A DNA stretch of 64,000 bases from Myxococcales bacterium. Its GTDB lineage: Bacteria > Myxococcota_A > Polyangia > Nannocystales > Nannocystaceae. The notes under the pieces were generated by a model. It saw only the letters and a program-made list of their open reading frames with translations, was not told where the DNA came from and did not search any database. The position numbers and the translations under genes were made by a program. Numbering within the stretch: the stretch's first letter is position 1; every line of letters starts with the position of its first letter. The stretch covers positions 186,001 through 250,000 of the forward strand of contig JACKDV010000006.1 in the NCBI GenBank assembly GCA_020633315.1. The letters run 5' to 3'. Below, in pieces: positions 28,872 through 38,199 of this stretch.

Positions 28872-29984
28872 ATGGCGGCCGTGAGCATCCGACGCATCGG
28901 GATCATGACGGGCGGTGGGGACTGCCCCGGCCTCAACGCGGTGATTCGAGCCGTGGTGCTCAAGGCCCACGCCCGCGGCTGGGAGGTGATCGGCATCGAG
29001 GACGCCACCAACGGCCTCATCGATCTCGACTACAAGGCCCCCCGCGGCAACCGCCCCCTGGGCCCCGACGATGTCGACGACATCCTCACCCGCGGCGGCA
29101 CGATCCTCGGCACCTCCAACCGCTCCGATCCCTTCGAGTACGTGGTGAAGAAGGACGGCGAGCAGGAGGTGATCGACGTCAGCGACCGGGTGGTCGCCAA
29201 CTACCACGCCCTGGGCCTCGATGCGCTGGTGAGCGTGGGCGGCGACGGCTCGATGCGCATCGCCCATCGCCTGGCCGACAAGGGCATGCGCATCGTGGGC
29301 GTGCCCAAGACCATCGACCAGGACCTGGGCGCCACCGACTACACCTTCGGCTTCAACACCGCGGTGCAGACCGCCACCGATGCCATCGATCGCCTACGCG
29401 ACACCGCGATCAGCCACGACCGCGTGATGATCCTGGAGGTGATGGGCCGCAACGCGGGGTGGATCGCCCTGTGCGCGGCGCTGGCCGGCGGGGCCCACGT
29501 ATGCCTGATCCCCGAGATCCCCTATCGCCTCGAGCCGGTGGTGGGCACCATCCGCCGTCGTCGCGAGAGCGGGCACCCGTTCTCGATCATCGTCATCGCC
29601 GAGGGGGCGCGGCCCGCCGACGGCCAGCAGTCGTTCGAGGGCCCGCGCAAGCTGGGCGCCATGCCCAAGCTCTTCGGCGCCGGCTACCGCCTGGGCGAGG
29701 CGCTGCAGCCCCACCTGGTGCTCGACCTGCGGGTGACCGTGCTCGGCCACATCCAGCGCGGCGGCTCGCCCACCCAGTTCGATCGCATCCTCGGCACCCG
29801 CTTCGGCACGGCGGCGGTCGATGCGATCGCCGAGGGCAAGTTCGGCCACATGGTCGCGCTGCGGACCCCCGACATCATCACCATCCCCATCGAGCAGGCC
29901 TGCGCCAACGAGCGGCGGGTGGATCCCACGGGCCAGCTCGTGCAGGCGGCGCGCGACGTGGGGATCTGCTTCGGCCAAGGCTGA
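28872..29984 (+). CDS. 6-phosphofructokinase, group III type with ATP-type Gly
   Basis: The 370-residue protein converts fructose 6-phosphate to the 1,6-bisphosphate. It has the nucleotide loop GIMTGGGDCPGLNAVIR, GGDGS at 123-127, and PKTIDQD at 145-151 with the catalytic Asp149; MGRNAGWIA and EGAR also match. The PKTID sequence and spacing fit the mixed-substrate group III, while Gly126 instead of Asp predicts ATP rather than pyrophosphate as donor. The usual PKTIDND is altered to PKTIDQD. The ATG follows a GGTCCAAG context. Confidence 0.92.
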   Translation: MAAVSIRRIGIMTGGGDCPGLNAVIRAVVLKAHARGWEVIGIEDATNGLIDLDYKAPRGNRPLGPDDVDDILTRGGTILGTSNRSDPFEYVVKKDGEQEVIDVSDRVVANYHALGLDALVSVGGDGSMRIAHRLADKGMRIVGVPKTIDQDLGATDYTFGFNTAVQTATDAIDRLRDTAISHDRVMILEVMGRNAGWIALCAALAGGAHVCLIPEIPYRLEPVVGTIRRRRESGHPFSIIVIAEGARPADGQQSFEGPRKLGAMPKLFGAGYRLGEALQPHLVLDLRVTVLGHIQRGGSPTQFDRILGTRFGTAAVDAIAEGKFGHMVALRTPDIITIPIEQACANERRVDPTGQLVQAARDVGICFGQG

Positions 29985-30042
29985 GCGCCGAGGCACTCGG
30001 CTGCCTCGTCGCGGCGGCTCGCGATCGCGGCGAGCGGCTCGC

Positions 30043-30765
30043 TCAGCGGGCCTCGGCGGGCGCGGGCGCGGGTCGACCGGCGAGCCGCTCGAAGGTCGAG
30101 GCCGGCGTGTCGTTCGTGCCAGGCGTGATCAGCACCGTGCCGCCGGGGACTGGCTCTTGCACGGTGGGCGCCAGCAGCACCTCGTCGCCCTCGATGATCG
30201 CCAGCCGCCCCCCCTGGTGATCGCGGGTCAGCCGTTCGAAGGTCTGTGCGTCCTGCGGCGGCAGCAGCAGGAACACCCCCTCGTAGCCCGAGCCCGGCTC
30301 GCCTTCCCCCAGCGTGAGGCCGGTGTCGGGACCCAGGACGAGGCCCTCGGTGGTGTCCACGACCAGCATCGTCCAGCGCTCGTCGGGCTGCTGCTCGTAG
30401 ACCACGGCCCGCCCCGCGGGCACGGGCCCCGCCTGGCGCAGGGCCTGCTCGAGGGTGGCGCGCGACGAGGCGACCACGCGGGTAGTGGGGATCGGCGGGC
30501 GCACGGGGCTGCCGAGCTCGCCGTGCTCCACCTCCACCTCGAGCGGAGCGTAGGGCGAGACGTGCTCGGGGAGCGGTCGTGTGCCCTGCGCCGTCTCGGC
30601 GAGGACCTCTTCGAACGGATCACCGTCGACGATGGGTCTGATCTCCAGCGCTGCCCGCAACGGCACGGCATCACTGCGATCGACACCACGTCCGGTACAC
30701 GCGGTGACCAGCAGCAGGGGGAGCATCCTGCCGCATGCTGTCAGCATGGTGGAAATCGGACCCAT
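30043..30765 (-). CDS. Lipoprotein with a SecD P1-head-like domain
   Basis: The 240-residue protein has a lipobox LLVTAC near residue 23, so it should be lipid-anchored. The second half (VFLLLPPQDAQTFERLTRDHQGGRLAIIEGDEVLLAPTVQEPVPGGTVLI) matches the SecD periplasmic head pattern in which a strand and helix precede LAIxxDxxVxSAPxIxExI. No SecD membrane segments are present. It may therefore be a free periplasmic copy of the SecDF head fold; a role in export is inference only. ATGs at 30747 and 30726 are alternative starts within the signal peptide. Confidence 0.65.
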   Translation of the reverse strand: MGPISTMLTACGRMLPLLLVTACTGRGVDRSDAVPLRAALEIRPIVDGDPFEEVLAETAQGTRPLPEHVSPYAPLEVEVEHGELGSPVRPPIPTTRVVASSRATLEQALRQAGPVPAGRAVVYEQQPDERWTMLVVDTTEGLVLGPDTGLTLGEGEPGSGYEGVFLLLPPQDAQTFERLTRDHQGGRLAIIEGDEVLLAPTVQEPVPGGTVLITPGTNDTPASTFERLAGRPAPAPAEAR

Positions 30766-31070
30766 GGTAAGCGTCGATCGAGCTTGCCCCGAGGCCCCGC
30801 TCCCTTCAACTTTCTCTTACCCCTCGTCGTCTCTCCCCGAACGGACCCGGCGTAGCCCCAGCCGCCCGTACCCTTCATCGCCTCGACTCCGTCCCCGCGC
30901 CCTCTCCCTCGCGTGGCGGCGGACCGGAAGGGTCGTGCGCCTGGTCTGCGTCGACGCTCCCCAATCACCACTTGGCTTGAACACCGGTACCCGCTCGAAT
31001 TCGCCCTCCCTCGGGGCGAAAGCGGTGCGTCGTGCCCTCTGCTCGACCCCTTCCCCCGAAAGCACGAACA
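30766..31070. other. Intergenic region between divergent envelope-protein genes
   Basis: About 305 bases. Pyrimidine-rich stretches (30805-30850) are present but no convincing gene, hairpin or -35/-10 pair was seen. It must hold the promoters of the lipoprotein and the SGNH-like protein. Confidence 0.4.
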
Positions 31071-31925
31071 ATGCTCGCCCCGTCCTCCCTGCGTGCCCTC
31101 ACCGGCCTGGGTCTGCTGACCCTCGCCACCGCCTTCACCCCCGCTGCCCCCGCCACGGCCGGCGTCCCCCAGGCCACCGATCAGCCCATCCTCCTCATCG
31201 GCGCCTCGTATGCCGACGGCCGCCTGCCCTTCAACGACCAGCTCCAGGCCCCGTTCGGCGGCGCCGCGGTGGGCTTCGGCAGCTACCTCAGCCTCGGCGA
31301 CGCCCTCGTCTACAAGGGCTCGCTGGTGATCAACGAGGGCCAGGCCGGCGCCACCTCGTTCGCGCGCGACTTCTGCCTGCCCCAGCTGTGCGTGCCCGAC
31401 GTGGGCTGGCAGGGCTACGACACCCAGCTGCTCAAGGCCTCGGCGCGCGTGGCCATCCCCAACCCGGCCGATCCCACCCAGATCCTCGGCTACAACGCCA
31501 GCTACGCGTACATCAGCATCGGCAACGACTGCCTGCACTCGGGGGCGGCCGGCGTGCCGCAGCTCGAGTCGGCGCCCTGCAGCCAGGCCGAGGTCGACGC
31601 CTACCTCGACCGCGTGATCGCAGTGGGGCAGATGGCCGAGGACATGGGCCTGGTGCCGGTGTTCTCGGAGTACCCGACCTACGGCGACCTCGACCTCGCC
31701 TTCCAGGGCGCCGCCACCGGCCTGGTGTGGTGGGCCGACGAGACGCAGTACGACGCCATCTCCACCACCTGGCGCGAGCGCATCGAGGCCGAGCTGCCCG
31801 ACGCGATCCTGGTGGACGCCTGGCATGGCCTGGAGACCATCGACGGCCTGCACCCCACGCCCAAGTCGGCCCTCAAGGCCGCCGCCCGCATCCGCGAGGC
31901 CATCGCCGCGTTCGAGTGCGGGTAG
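31071..31925 (+). CDS. Secreted SGNH/GDSL-type hydrolase-like protein
   Basis: The 284-residue protein has a signal peptide (LRALTGLGLLTLATAFTPAAPATAG). The SGNH blocks are recognisable: block I ILLIGASYADG (GAS in place of GDS), block III SIGNDC, and the C-terminal DGLHPTPKSA supplying the Asp-His pair. Such enzymes are esterases or lipases acting on esters, lipids or polysaccharide acetyl groups outside the cytoplasm. Substrate unknown. The ATG was chosen because the signal peptide starts there. A strong hairpin follows the stop codon. Confidence 0.75.
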   Translation: MLAPSSLRALTGLGLLTLATAFTPAAPATAGVPQATDQPILLIGASYADGRLPFNDQLQAPFGGAAVGFGSYLSLGDALVYKGSLVINEGQAGATSFARDFCLPQLCVPDVGWQGYDTQLLKASARVAIPNPADPTQILGYNASYAYISIGNDCLHSGAAGVPQLESAPCSQAEVDAYLDRVIAVGQMAEDMGLVPVFSEYPTYGDLDLAFQGAATGLVWWADETQYDAISTTWRERIEAELPDAILVDAWHGLETIDGLHPTPKSALKAAARIREAIAAFECG

Positions 31926-31954
31926 CCCTCGGGGCGTGAGGGGGGCTCGCCGAG

Positions 31955-31977
31955 GCTCGGGGCCCGTCGCCCCGAGC
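31955..31977. terminator. Hairpin terminator between convergent SGNH and HTTM genes
   Basis: Perfect 9-bp stem GCTCGGGGC / GCCCCGAGC with a 5-base loop CCGTC, positioned between the two convergent stops. Confidence 0.6.
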
Positions 31978-32035
31978 TCGTCACGCGCCTCCGTGACCGC
32001 GCCCGCTCGGCCTCGTCGCCGGGCGGGCGGCGGGC

Positions 32036-34690
32036 TCACTCGGGCTCGACGCGCTCGCGGGCCTCGGCGCGGGCCTTGGCGCGGGCGCGAGCCTTGGCCT
32101 TGCGCTCCTCGAGCTCGGCGTCCTTGTCCTTGGTGGCCGCGTCCTCGGGCGGCTCCTCGCCCCGCTCCTTGGCCCGCATGCGATCCCACGCCTTCTTCTT
32201 GTGCTTGAGCCAGGGGCGGTACTCCACGCCCTCGGGCAGCGGCGGCAGGCCGTGGCGCTCGCGGATCCAGTCGGGGAGCTGCCCCATCACCGCGTTGCGG
32301 CAGTGCTCGGTGTACTCGACCTTCTCGTGGCCGGTGCGCTCGAGCAGGTCCTCGGGCACGTAGTAGCCCTTGACCGCGGTCTCCTCGGGCGAGGGGATCT
32401 GGTACCAGACCTTCACCAGCTCCACCTTGCGGGGGATCTGCCCCTCGTGCTCGAGCTGCCACTGCCGGCAGTGCCAGCGGGCGTACCACTTGCGGTACCA
32501 CTGGGTGTTGCCCGACTCGCCGCCGATGATGCGGCGGTTCATCTTGCGCATGCGGTCGTTCCAGATCCACGGGATCGGCTTGCGCTCGGGCGCGTACACG
32601 TCGGTCCGCATGTCCCAGACCTCGCCGTCCTCGTCGGTGACCAGCACCTTGAGGAACACGTTGGAGCGCGGCGGATTGGGCGCGAACATGCCCCAGCCCT
32701 GATCGGTCTGGGTGATGGTGAGGTACTTGGCGAACACCTGCCGCGCCGGGTTGCGCCAGCTCTCCAGGCTGTCCTTGTCGGGGGTGAGCCAGGTGGCCAC
32801 GGCCGCGATGTGCCAGGCCAGCAGCCCCGACACGAGGAAGCGCCCCAGCGCGCCGTAGGCCCAGGGCGGCTCGCCCTCGACGGGGCTGCGGCCGCGGTGG
32901 GTCCGCCAGGTCTGGAACATCACCCCGGCCCCGAACACGGCGGTGCCGATCCAGATCCGCGCCCACCACTCGGGGGCCCACGCCACCTTCACCAAGATGC
33001 CCACCAGCACGCCGCCGACCACGACCCACATCGCCCACTGCGGGAACCTCACCGTGTCGTGGTGCAGGTGGGGCAGCGAGGGGTCCTCGGCCGGCAGCGG
33101 CGGCTCGCGATCCTTGACGCTGCGGGGCACCAGCGGCAGCCACCGCAGGCGGCCGAACACGAAGCGCCCGAAGCGGGCGATCTCCTCGCCGGTGAAGAAG
33201 ATGATGGTGGCGGACAGCATCCCCGTCTGGAACTGCCCGATGTTCATCAGGGTGAAGATCCCGCCCATCACGCCGATGTGCCACGGGATCCACACCCGCC
33301 GCCCGAGGGTCCAGGCCGCGAAGAAGTCGCGGTCGATGGTCAGCGGCTTGCGCAGCGGTCGGAGCCACAAGAGCGTGCGCACCACGAAGGGCTTGCGATC
33401 GAGGCGGTGCCACAGCCACCACCCGCCCAGCATCACCACCACCATGCCGCCGCACCACAGCTCCTTGGCGATGGTGTTGGGCGCGTCGATGAGCCCCAGG
33501 TAGACCAGCGGGGCGTCGACCACCGGGCCGAAGTGCACGTCCCAGGTGACCCACACCAGGCCCACCGACGCGAAGCCCAGCGCGGCCCAGCACAGCCGCA
33601 CGAGGATCCGCCGGATCCCGGTGACCGGGGCGAAGCCCTCGCGGCGGGCCCAGAAGTACATCACGCCGCACAGGCACAGCGGGAACAGGGCCTCGCCCCA
33701 GTGGGTGACCCACGTCGCCAGCCGCAGCACGTTGGTGCCGAGCACCGCGGTGATCTGCTGCGGGTGGAAGCGATAGAAGTGGTCCATGTTCCACGCGTAG
33801 TAGATCGCGTCGCCCTTGGCCCACACGCTGCCGTTCTTGACCGTGCCCGTGTAGCAGTACACCGTGGCCAGCTGCAGCATCATCAGGCGCCGCGGCCACG
33901 CGGGGATCAGGCGGTACACCGCCTGCAGGCCCTTGGGGTGCTCGTCGTCGGGGGCCAGGCCCGCGCCGCCGCCCGGGCCGTCGCGGGTGCTCAGCAGCCC
34001 CTTGCGCCGCAGCTTGCGGCAGCGCAGCCAGTTGTCCACGCTGTAGGCGTGCCCGGCCTTGGCACAGATGAGGTAGGCCAGGAACACGCGGTAGACCAGC
34101 TCCGTCCCCTCCCAGAACAGGTGGTTGCGGAAGAAGATGCTGTTCATCAGCACGAAGGTGAGCACCCCCATCAGCCGGGTACGGAAGCCCACCATGAACA
34201 GCACGGCACACGCCCAGAAGGCGATCATGTGCCCCCAGAAGAACTGGGGCGTGTCCCAGAAGTAGAGCAGCGAGTACTTGGGGCCCTCGAGGAAGGTGAG
34301 GATCGCCTTGGTGTCGAAGAAGCCCCAGGGGCTGTCGTCGGTCAGCCCGTCCCCGAAGCCCGCGAACTGACCCCGCGCGTGCACGTGCCGGGCCACGTCG
34401 GCGGTGAAGATGCCCTCGTCGGTGAACAGGAACGTGAAGTACTCGTAGAAGTCGTTCATGTTGCAGATCACGAAGAACCCGAACACGATCCGGTACAGAC
34501 CGATCGAGCGCGGGTCCTCGAGCTGCAACCACCATCGGCGCCAGCGCTCGTGGGTCAGCACGAGCAGGCTCACCACCGCGAGCGCGGCCAGCAGCATCAG
34601 CCAGCCGGTGAGGGGGCCGAGCGCCAGGGCTTCCTCGTTGGGGACCTTGTCGTCGAAGAGCGCAAGCAAAGCGGGGACGAAGCCAAGCAT
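32036..34690 (-). CDS. Very large HTTM-domain membrane protein (vitamin K-dependent carboxylase-like)
   Basis: The 884-residue protein has at least twelve membrane segments. The first half matches the HTTM domain: LEDPRSIGLYRIVFGFF, FFWGHMIAFWACAVLFMVGFRTRL, LATVYCYTGTVKNGSVWAKGDAIYYAWNMDHF. This domain is related to gamma-glutamyl carboxylase. The soluble C-terminal part contains TQTDQGWGMFAPNPPRSN, common in bacterial HTTM proteins, and ends in an Arg/Lys/Ala/Glu helix of about 50 residues. Most bacterial HTTM proteins are shorter. Carboxylase activity in bacteria is largely unproven. Confidence 0.85.
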   Translation of the reverse strand: MLGFVPALLALFDDKVPNEEALALGPLTGWLMLLAALAVVSLLVLTHERWRRWWLQLEDPRSIGLYRIVFGFFVICNMNDFYEYFTFLFTDEGIFTADVARHVHARGQFAGFGDGLTDDSPWGFFDTKAILTFLEGPKYSLLYFWDTPQFFWGHMIAFWACAVLFMVGFRTRLMGVLTFVLMNSIFFRNHLFWEGTELVYRVFLAYLICAKAGHAYSVDNWLRCRKLRRKGLLSTRDGPGGGAGLAPDDEHPKGLQAVYRLIPAWPRRLMMLQLATVYCYTGTVKNGSVWAKGDAIYYAWNMDHFYRFHPQQITAVLGTNVLRLATWVTHWGEALFPLCLCGVMYFWARREGFAPVTGIRRILVRLCWAALGFASVGLVWVTWDVHFGPVVDAPLVYLGLIDAPNTIAKELWCGGMVVVMLGGWWLWHRLDRKPFVVRTLLWLRPLRKPLTIDRDFFAAWTLGRRVWIPWHIGVMGGIFTLMNIGQFQTGMLSATIIFFTGEEIARFGRFVFGRLRWLPLVPRSVKDREPPLPAEDPSLPHLHHDTVRFPQWAMWVVVGGVLVGILVKVAWAPEWWARIWIGTAVFGAGVMFQTWRTHRGRSPVEGEPPWAYGALGRFLVSGLLAWHIAAVATWLTPDKDSLESWRNPARQVFAKYLTITQTDQGWGMFAPNPPRSNVFLKVLVTDEDGEVWDMRTDVYAPERKPIPWIWNDRMRKMNRRIIGGESGNTQWYRKWYARWHCRQWQLEHEGQIPRKVELVKVWYQIPSPEETAVKGYYVPEDLLERTGHEKVEYTEHCRNAVMGQLPDWIRERHGLPPLPEGVEYRPWLKHKKKAWDRMRAKERGEEPPEDAATKDKDAELEERKAKARARAKARAEARERVEPE

Positions 34691-34870
34691 CTAGCGCACG
34701 AGTGTCCCGCTACGGCGCGCCCGGGCGCAAGGACGACGAATTGCGCAGAATGCGTGAGCCCACGCCGAGGGTGACGCATCGAGAGCTTCGGCGGCTCGGC
34801 CGGTCTCGTTGGCTCGTGACGCGCTCGGCGATCGCCGGCGGGCGTCGGGCTCGCCGGTGCTCGGCGGCGC

Positions 34871-36766
34871 TCAGCGATCGAGCAGCTCGCGGATGCGTCG
34901 CAGCAAGGTGGCCCGCGTGAAGGGCTTCTGCACGAAGCTGGCGGCCGACAGCTCGGGGGGCAGACCGCGGTCGGCGAAGCCGGACATCACGAGCACCCGC
35001 AGCTCGGGCGTGTGGGCCACGGCCTCGCGGGCGAGCTCGAAGCCGCTGCCGCCCGGCATGGAGACGTCGGTCAGCAGCAGGTCGAGGCGGGAGCCGTGCT
35101 CGTCGAGCAGGCGGCGACCCGTCGCGACGTCGTGGGCGAGCAGCACCTCGAAGCCCGCCGCCCGCAGGCCCCGGGCCAGCGCCGTGGCGAGCACCACCTC
35201 GTCGTCCACCAAGAGCAAGGTGGCCGGACCGGGAGCGTCGGCCAGCCCGGGGAAGGGGGTGGGCACGCGGGCGCGCTCGGTGCCCTCGGCCACGGGCAGG
35301 TAGACCAGGAAGCAGGCCCCGCCCTCGTTGCGCACGTCGATGCCCCCGCCGATGCGATCGACGATGGAGTAGACCGTGGCCAGGCCCAGGCCCGTGCCCT
35401 GCCCGGGTCCCTTGGTGGTGAAGAACGGCTCGAAGATCCGCGCCCGCACCGGATCGGGGATGCCCGGCCCGGTGTCCCGCACCGCGAGCACCACGTAGCG
35501 ACCGGGCGCGAGGCGGTGGGTCGCCGTCTGCCGCGGCAGGGTGAGCCGCAGCCCCCCCGTGCTCACCCGCAGCATGCCCCGAGCCCCCATCGCATCGCGG
35601 GCATTGAGCGCGAGGTTGAGCAGGAGCTGCTCGAGCTGCCCCGCGTCGGCCCGCACCTTCAGCCCCCGCGTGGCCGGGGCCAGCTCCATCGTCACCTCGT
35701 CGCCGAGCAGGGGCGCCAGCCAGGCCGACATGGCCCGGATCACCTCGTCGGGCTGGACCTCGGCGGTGGTGGGGTTGGGCTTGCGGCTCAGCGACAGCAG
35801 CTCGCGGGTGATCTCGGCCCCCGCGTGGCCCCGCGCGAGCATCTGCTCGAGCATCGAGCGCGCCGAGGGCTCGGCGACCTCGTCGAGCAGGGCCTCGGCC
35901 GTGCCGAGCACCGCCGCGAGCACGTTGTTGAACTCGTGGGCCACCCCCGCCGCGAGCTGGCCCACGCCCTCCATCTTCTCGGCGTGGGTCAGGCGCTGCT
36001 GCAGCAGGCGGCGCTCGGTCACGTCGCGCTGGATCGAGAGGATCGCGGCGCGCCCCTGGTACTCGATCACCGACGCGCTGCACTCGAGGAACAGCTCCGA
36101 GCCGTCGCGGTGGTAGTGCACGGTCTCGAAGTTCTCGATGGTGCCGCGGGCCCGCACCCGCTCGAGGGCCTCGCGCCCCGGCCGAGAGTCGCGGGTGATG
36201 GCGAGCAGGCTCATGCCCACCAGCTCGTGACGCGCGCGACCGTAGAGCTCGCAGGCGCGGGGGTTGACGTCGAGCACGATCTCGCCGTCGGGCTCGAACA
36301 CCACGATCGCGTCGAAGGCCCGCTCGAACAGCGAGCGATACTGCTGCTGGGCCTGATCGAGCTCGAGCTCGCGTCGGCGGCGGACGGTCACGTCGCGGAT
36401 CACGGCGCAGGTGCCCGTGGTCACGCCGTCGTCGACCACGGGCGCGACCGTGGCCTCCACCCACAGCCGGCTGCCGTCGCGGCGGCGGGCCTCGAATTCG
36501 TAGCTCGCCGGGGCCAGCGGTCCCTGCACCCGATCGCGATGACGTCGCAGCAGCCCCTCGCGGGCCCGCACGGGCACGTAGTCGGCGAGCGTGCCCAGCG
36601 GCTCGTCGTCGGCCAGGCCGAACAGCCGCCGGAACGCTCGGTTGCCCCACACCACGTTGCCGTGGAGGTCGTCGATGCCGATGGCGTCGGCCGCCTGCTC
36701 GACGACCGCGAGCAGATCGACGAGCCCGGATCCGGGGCGAGTCGTGGCTTTCGAGCGCTCCTCCAA
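34871..36766 (-). CDS. PAS-PAS hybrid histidine kinase with C-terminal receiver domain
   Basis: The 631-residue protein carries two PAS domains (about 15-130 and 142-255), a HisKA dimerisation helix with His277 in GVAHEFNNVLA, an HATPase with NLALNARDAMG (N box), DTGPGIP and GTGLGLATVYSIV (G boxes), and a receiver with phospho-acceptor Asp567 in LLLTDVSMPG. There are no membrane helices, so it senses an intracellular signal. The HEFNN form is typical of the NtrB/LuxQ-like class in myxobacteria. The start is a TTG; no nearby ATG is in frame. No separate response regulator is adjacent. Confidence 0.9.
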   Translation of the reverse strand: MEERSKATTRPGSGLVDLLAVVEQAADAIGIDDLHGNVVWGNRAFRRLFGLADDEPLGTLADYVPVRAREGLLRRHRDRVQGPLAPASYEFEARRRDGSRLWVEATVAPVVDDGVTTGTCAVIRDVTVRRRRELELDQAQQQYRSLFERAFDAIVVFEPDGEIVLDVNPRACELYGRARHELVGMSLLAITRDSRPGREALERVRARGTIENFETVHYHRDGSELFLECSASVIEYQGRAAILSIQRDVTERRLLQQRLTHAEKMEGVGQLAAGVAHEFNNVLAAVLGTAEALLDEVAEPSARSMLEQMLARGHAGAEITRELLSLSRKPNPTTAEVQPDEVIRAMSAWLAPLLGDEVTMELAPATRGLKVRADAGQLEQLLLNLALNARDAMGARGMLRVSTGGLRLTLPRQTATHRLAPGRYVVLAVRDTGPGIPDPVRARIFEPFFTTKGPGQGTGLGLATVYSIVDRIGGGIDVRNEGGACFLVYLPVAEGTERARVPTPFPGLADAPGPATLLLVDDEVVLATALARGLRAAGFEVLLAHDVATGRRLLDEHGSRLDLLLTDVSMPGGSGFELAREAVAHTPELRVLVMSGFADRGLPPELSAASFVQKPFTRATLLRRIRELLDR

Positions 36767-36863
36767 CGAGTGGTCCGGCCGGGAGTCTACCGGAGTCGGG
36801 CTCGCGCTCTCGCGCCCCGGGCGGGGAACGCCGTCCCCCTCCTCGACGAGCGAGGGCGCGGTC

Positions 36864-38078
36864 CTATGCCGGGTGACGGAGCACGAAGCGACCGCCGGGG
36901 TCGTCGAGCACGCAGCGGACGCCGCCGTCGTCCATCGCGGCGATGCACTGGTTGCAGGCGGTGCAGCGCGTGCGCTGGGCCTCGCCCCGTTCGAAGCGCC
37001 GCACCAGATCGGGGTCGGCCAGCAGCGCGCGCCCCATCTGCACGAAGGCGAAGCCGTCGGCCATGGCCTGCACGGCGTTGGCCCACGAGACCACCCCGCC
37101 CAGCAGGATCACCGAGCAGCCCACGTGGGCGAGCAGCTCGCGGCCCGGCTCGCGAAAGAAGGTCTCCTCGAAGGGGTAGGTCCGCAGCACGGCCGGGCCC
37201 AGCACCCGCAGGGCCACGCGCTGCAGGGCGCTGCGCTCCACGGCGATCATCGCGGCCAGCGGACGCTCGCCCCGCAGCAGGAACAGCGGGTTGCGGCTGG
37301 TGGACCCGCCGCTGGTGGTGAGGCCGTCGATGCCGGCCGCGTCGAGGCGCCCGGCCAGCGCCACCGCCTCGGCCACGCCCGCGCCGCCGGAGAAGCCGTC
37401 GAGCACGTTGAGCTTGGCGGTCACGGCCAGCCGCCCGCCCACCGCCTCGCGCACCGCCCGGGCCACGGCCAGGGGCAGGCGCATGCGACCGTCGGGCGAG
37501 CCGCCGTAGCGATCGCGCCGGCGGTTGGTGGCGGGGCTGAGGAACTGACTGAGCAGGTAGCCGTGGCCCAGGTGCAGCTCCACCGCGTCGAAGCCGGCCT
37601 CGGCCACGAGCTCGGCCGCCGCCGCGAACTGGCCGGGGATCGCCTCGATCTCGGCCACGGTCATGGCCCGGGCCAGCGGCAGGCCCGAGGCGGCGCCGTA
37701 CTTGTTGAAGGTGAGCGAGGGGCCGCGCGGCAGGCCGCCGTCGGCGGGGCGCAGCTTGCTGAAGAAGCCGGCGTGCGCGAGCTGGATCGACACCCGGGCG
37801 CCCGCCTCGTGCACCGCGTGGGTGAGCGAGCGCAAGGCAGGGATCGCCGAGGGCACCAGGCAGAGCTGATCGGGGAAGGTGCGGCCGTCGGGGTGCACCG
37901 CGGCGTAGGCCACCGTGGTCATGCCCACCCCGCCCTCGGCCAGGCGGCGGTGGTGCTCGACCAGCGCGGGCGAGGGCACGCCCGCCGGGCTCATGCCCTC
38001 GAAGGTGGCCGCCTTGACGAAGCGATTGCGCAAGAGCACGGGACCGAGCTGGCCGGGGGTCAGCGGATCGGGAGGCAC
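36864..38078 (-). CDS. Old Yellow Enzyme / 2,4-dienoyl-CoA reductase-like NADH:flavin oxidoreductase
   Basis: The 404-residue protein matches the FMN-binding barrel: LRNRFVKAATFEGM at the start, QLAHAGFFSK, AVELHLGHGYLLSQFLSPATNRR with the substrate-binding HxGH, and GGVVSWANAVQAM. It ends with a Cys cluster TRCTACNQCIAAM followed by a fourth Cys (VRCV), as in iron-sulfur members, but the NAD(P)-binding domain of DCR is absent. It should reduce activated C=C bonds. The GTG at 38078 fits the family start better than TTG at 38108. Confidence 0.85.
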   Translation of the reverse strand: MPPDPLTPGQLGPVLLRNRFVKAATFEGMSPAGVPSPALVEHHRRLAEGGVGMTTVAYAAVHPDGRTFPDQLCLVPSAIPALRSLTHAVHEAGARVSIQLAHAGFFSKLRPADGGLPRGPSLTFNKYGAASGLPLARAMTVAEIEAIPGQFAAAAELVAEAGFDAVELHLGHGYLLSQFLSPATNRRRDRYGGSPDGRMRLPLAVARAVREAVGGRLAVTAKLNVLDGFSGGAGVAEAVALAGRLDAAGIDGLTTSGGSTSRNPLFLLRGERPLAAMIAVERSALQRVALRVLGPAVLRTYPFEETFFREPGRELLAHVGCSVILLGGVVSWANAVQAMADGFAFVQMGRALLADPDLVRRFERGEAQRTRCTACNQCIAAMDDGGVRCVLDDPGGRFVLRHPA

Positions 38079-38163
38079 GGGGGCGAGCCTACCCGAGGCG
38101 GCGCGCAAGCACGTCCGCGGCGGGGCACGGGCTCGCTCGCGGGCGTCGGGACTCGGATTGCGC

Positions 38164-38193
38164 TCGACACATATATAACCGATGTGTTATATA
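38164..38193 (+). promoter_or_regulatory. Promoter and palindromic operator of the ArsR/SRPBCC pair
   Basis: TCGACA (38164-38169) acts as -35 and TATATA/TTATAT (38187-38193) as -10, with 17-18 bases between. An AT-rich dyad ATATAAC-CGATGT-GTTATAT (38173-38192) fills the spacer, the usual shape of an ArsR-family operator. A repressor bound here would block RNA polymerase, which implies autoregulation. Transcription would begin near 38199, at the GTG codon. Confidence 0.6.
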
Positions 38194-38199
38194 GCAGTG

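Noticed and set aside
32201..34774. An 857-codon plus-strand frame opposite the HTTM gene
   Set aside because: Antisense shadow; the minus strand has clear HTTM motifs and membrane helices.
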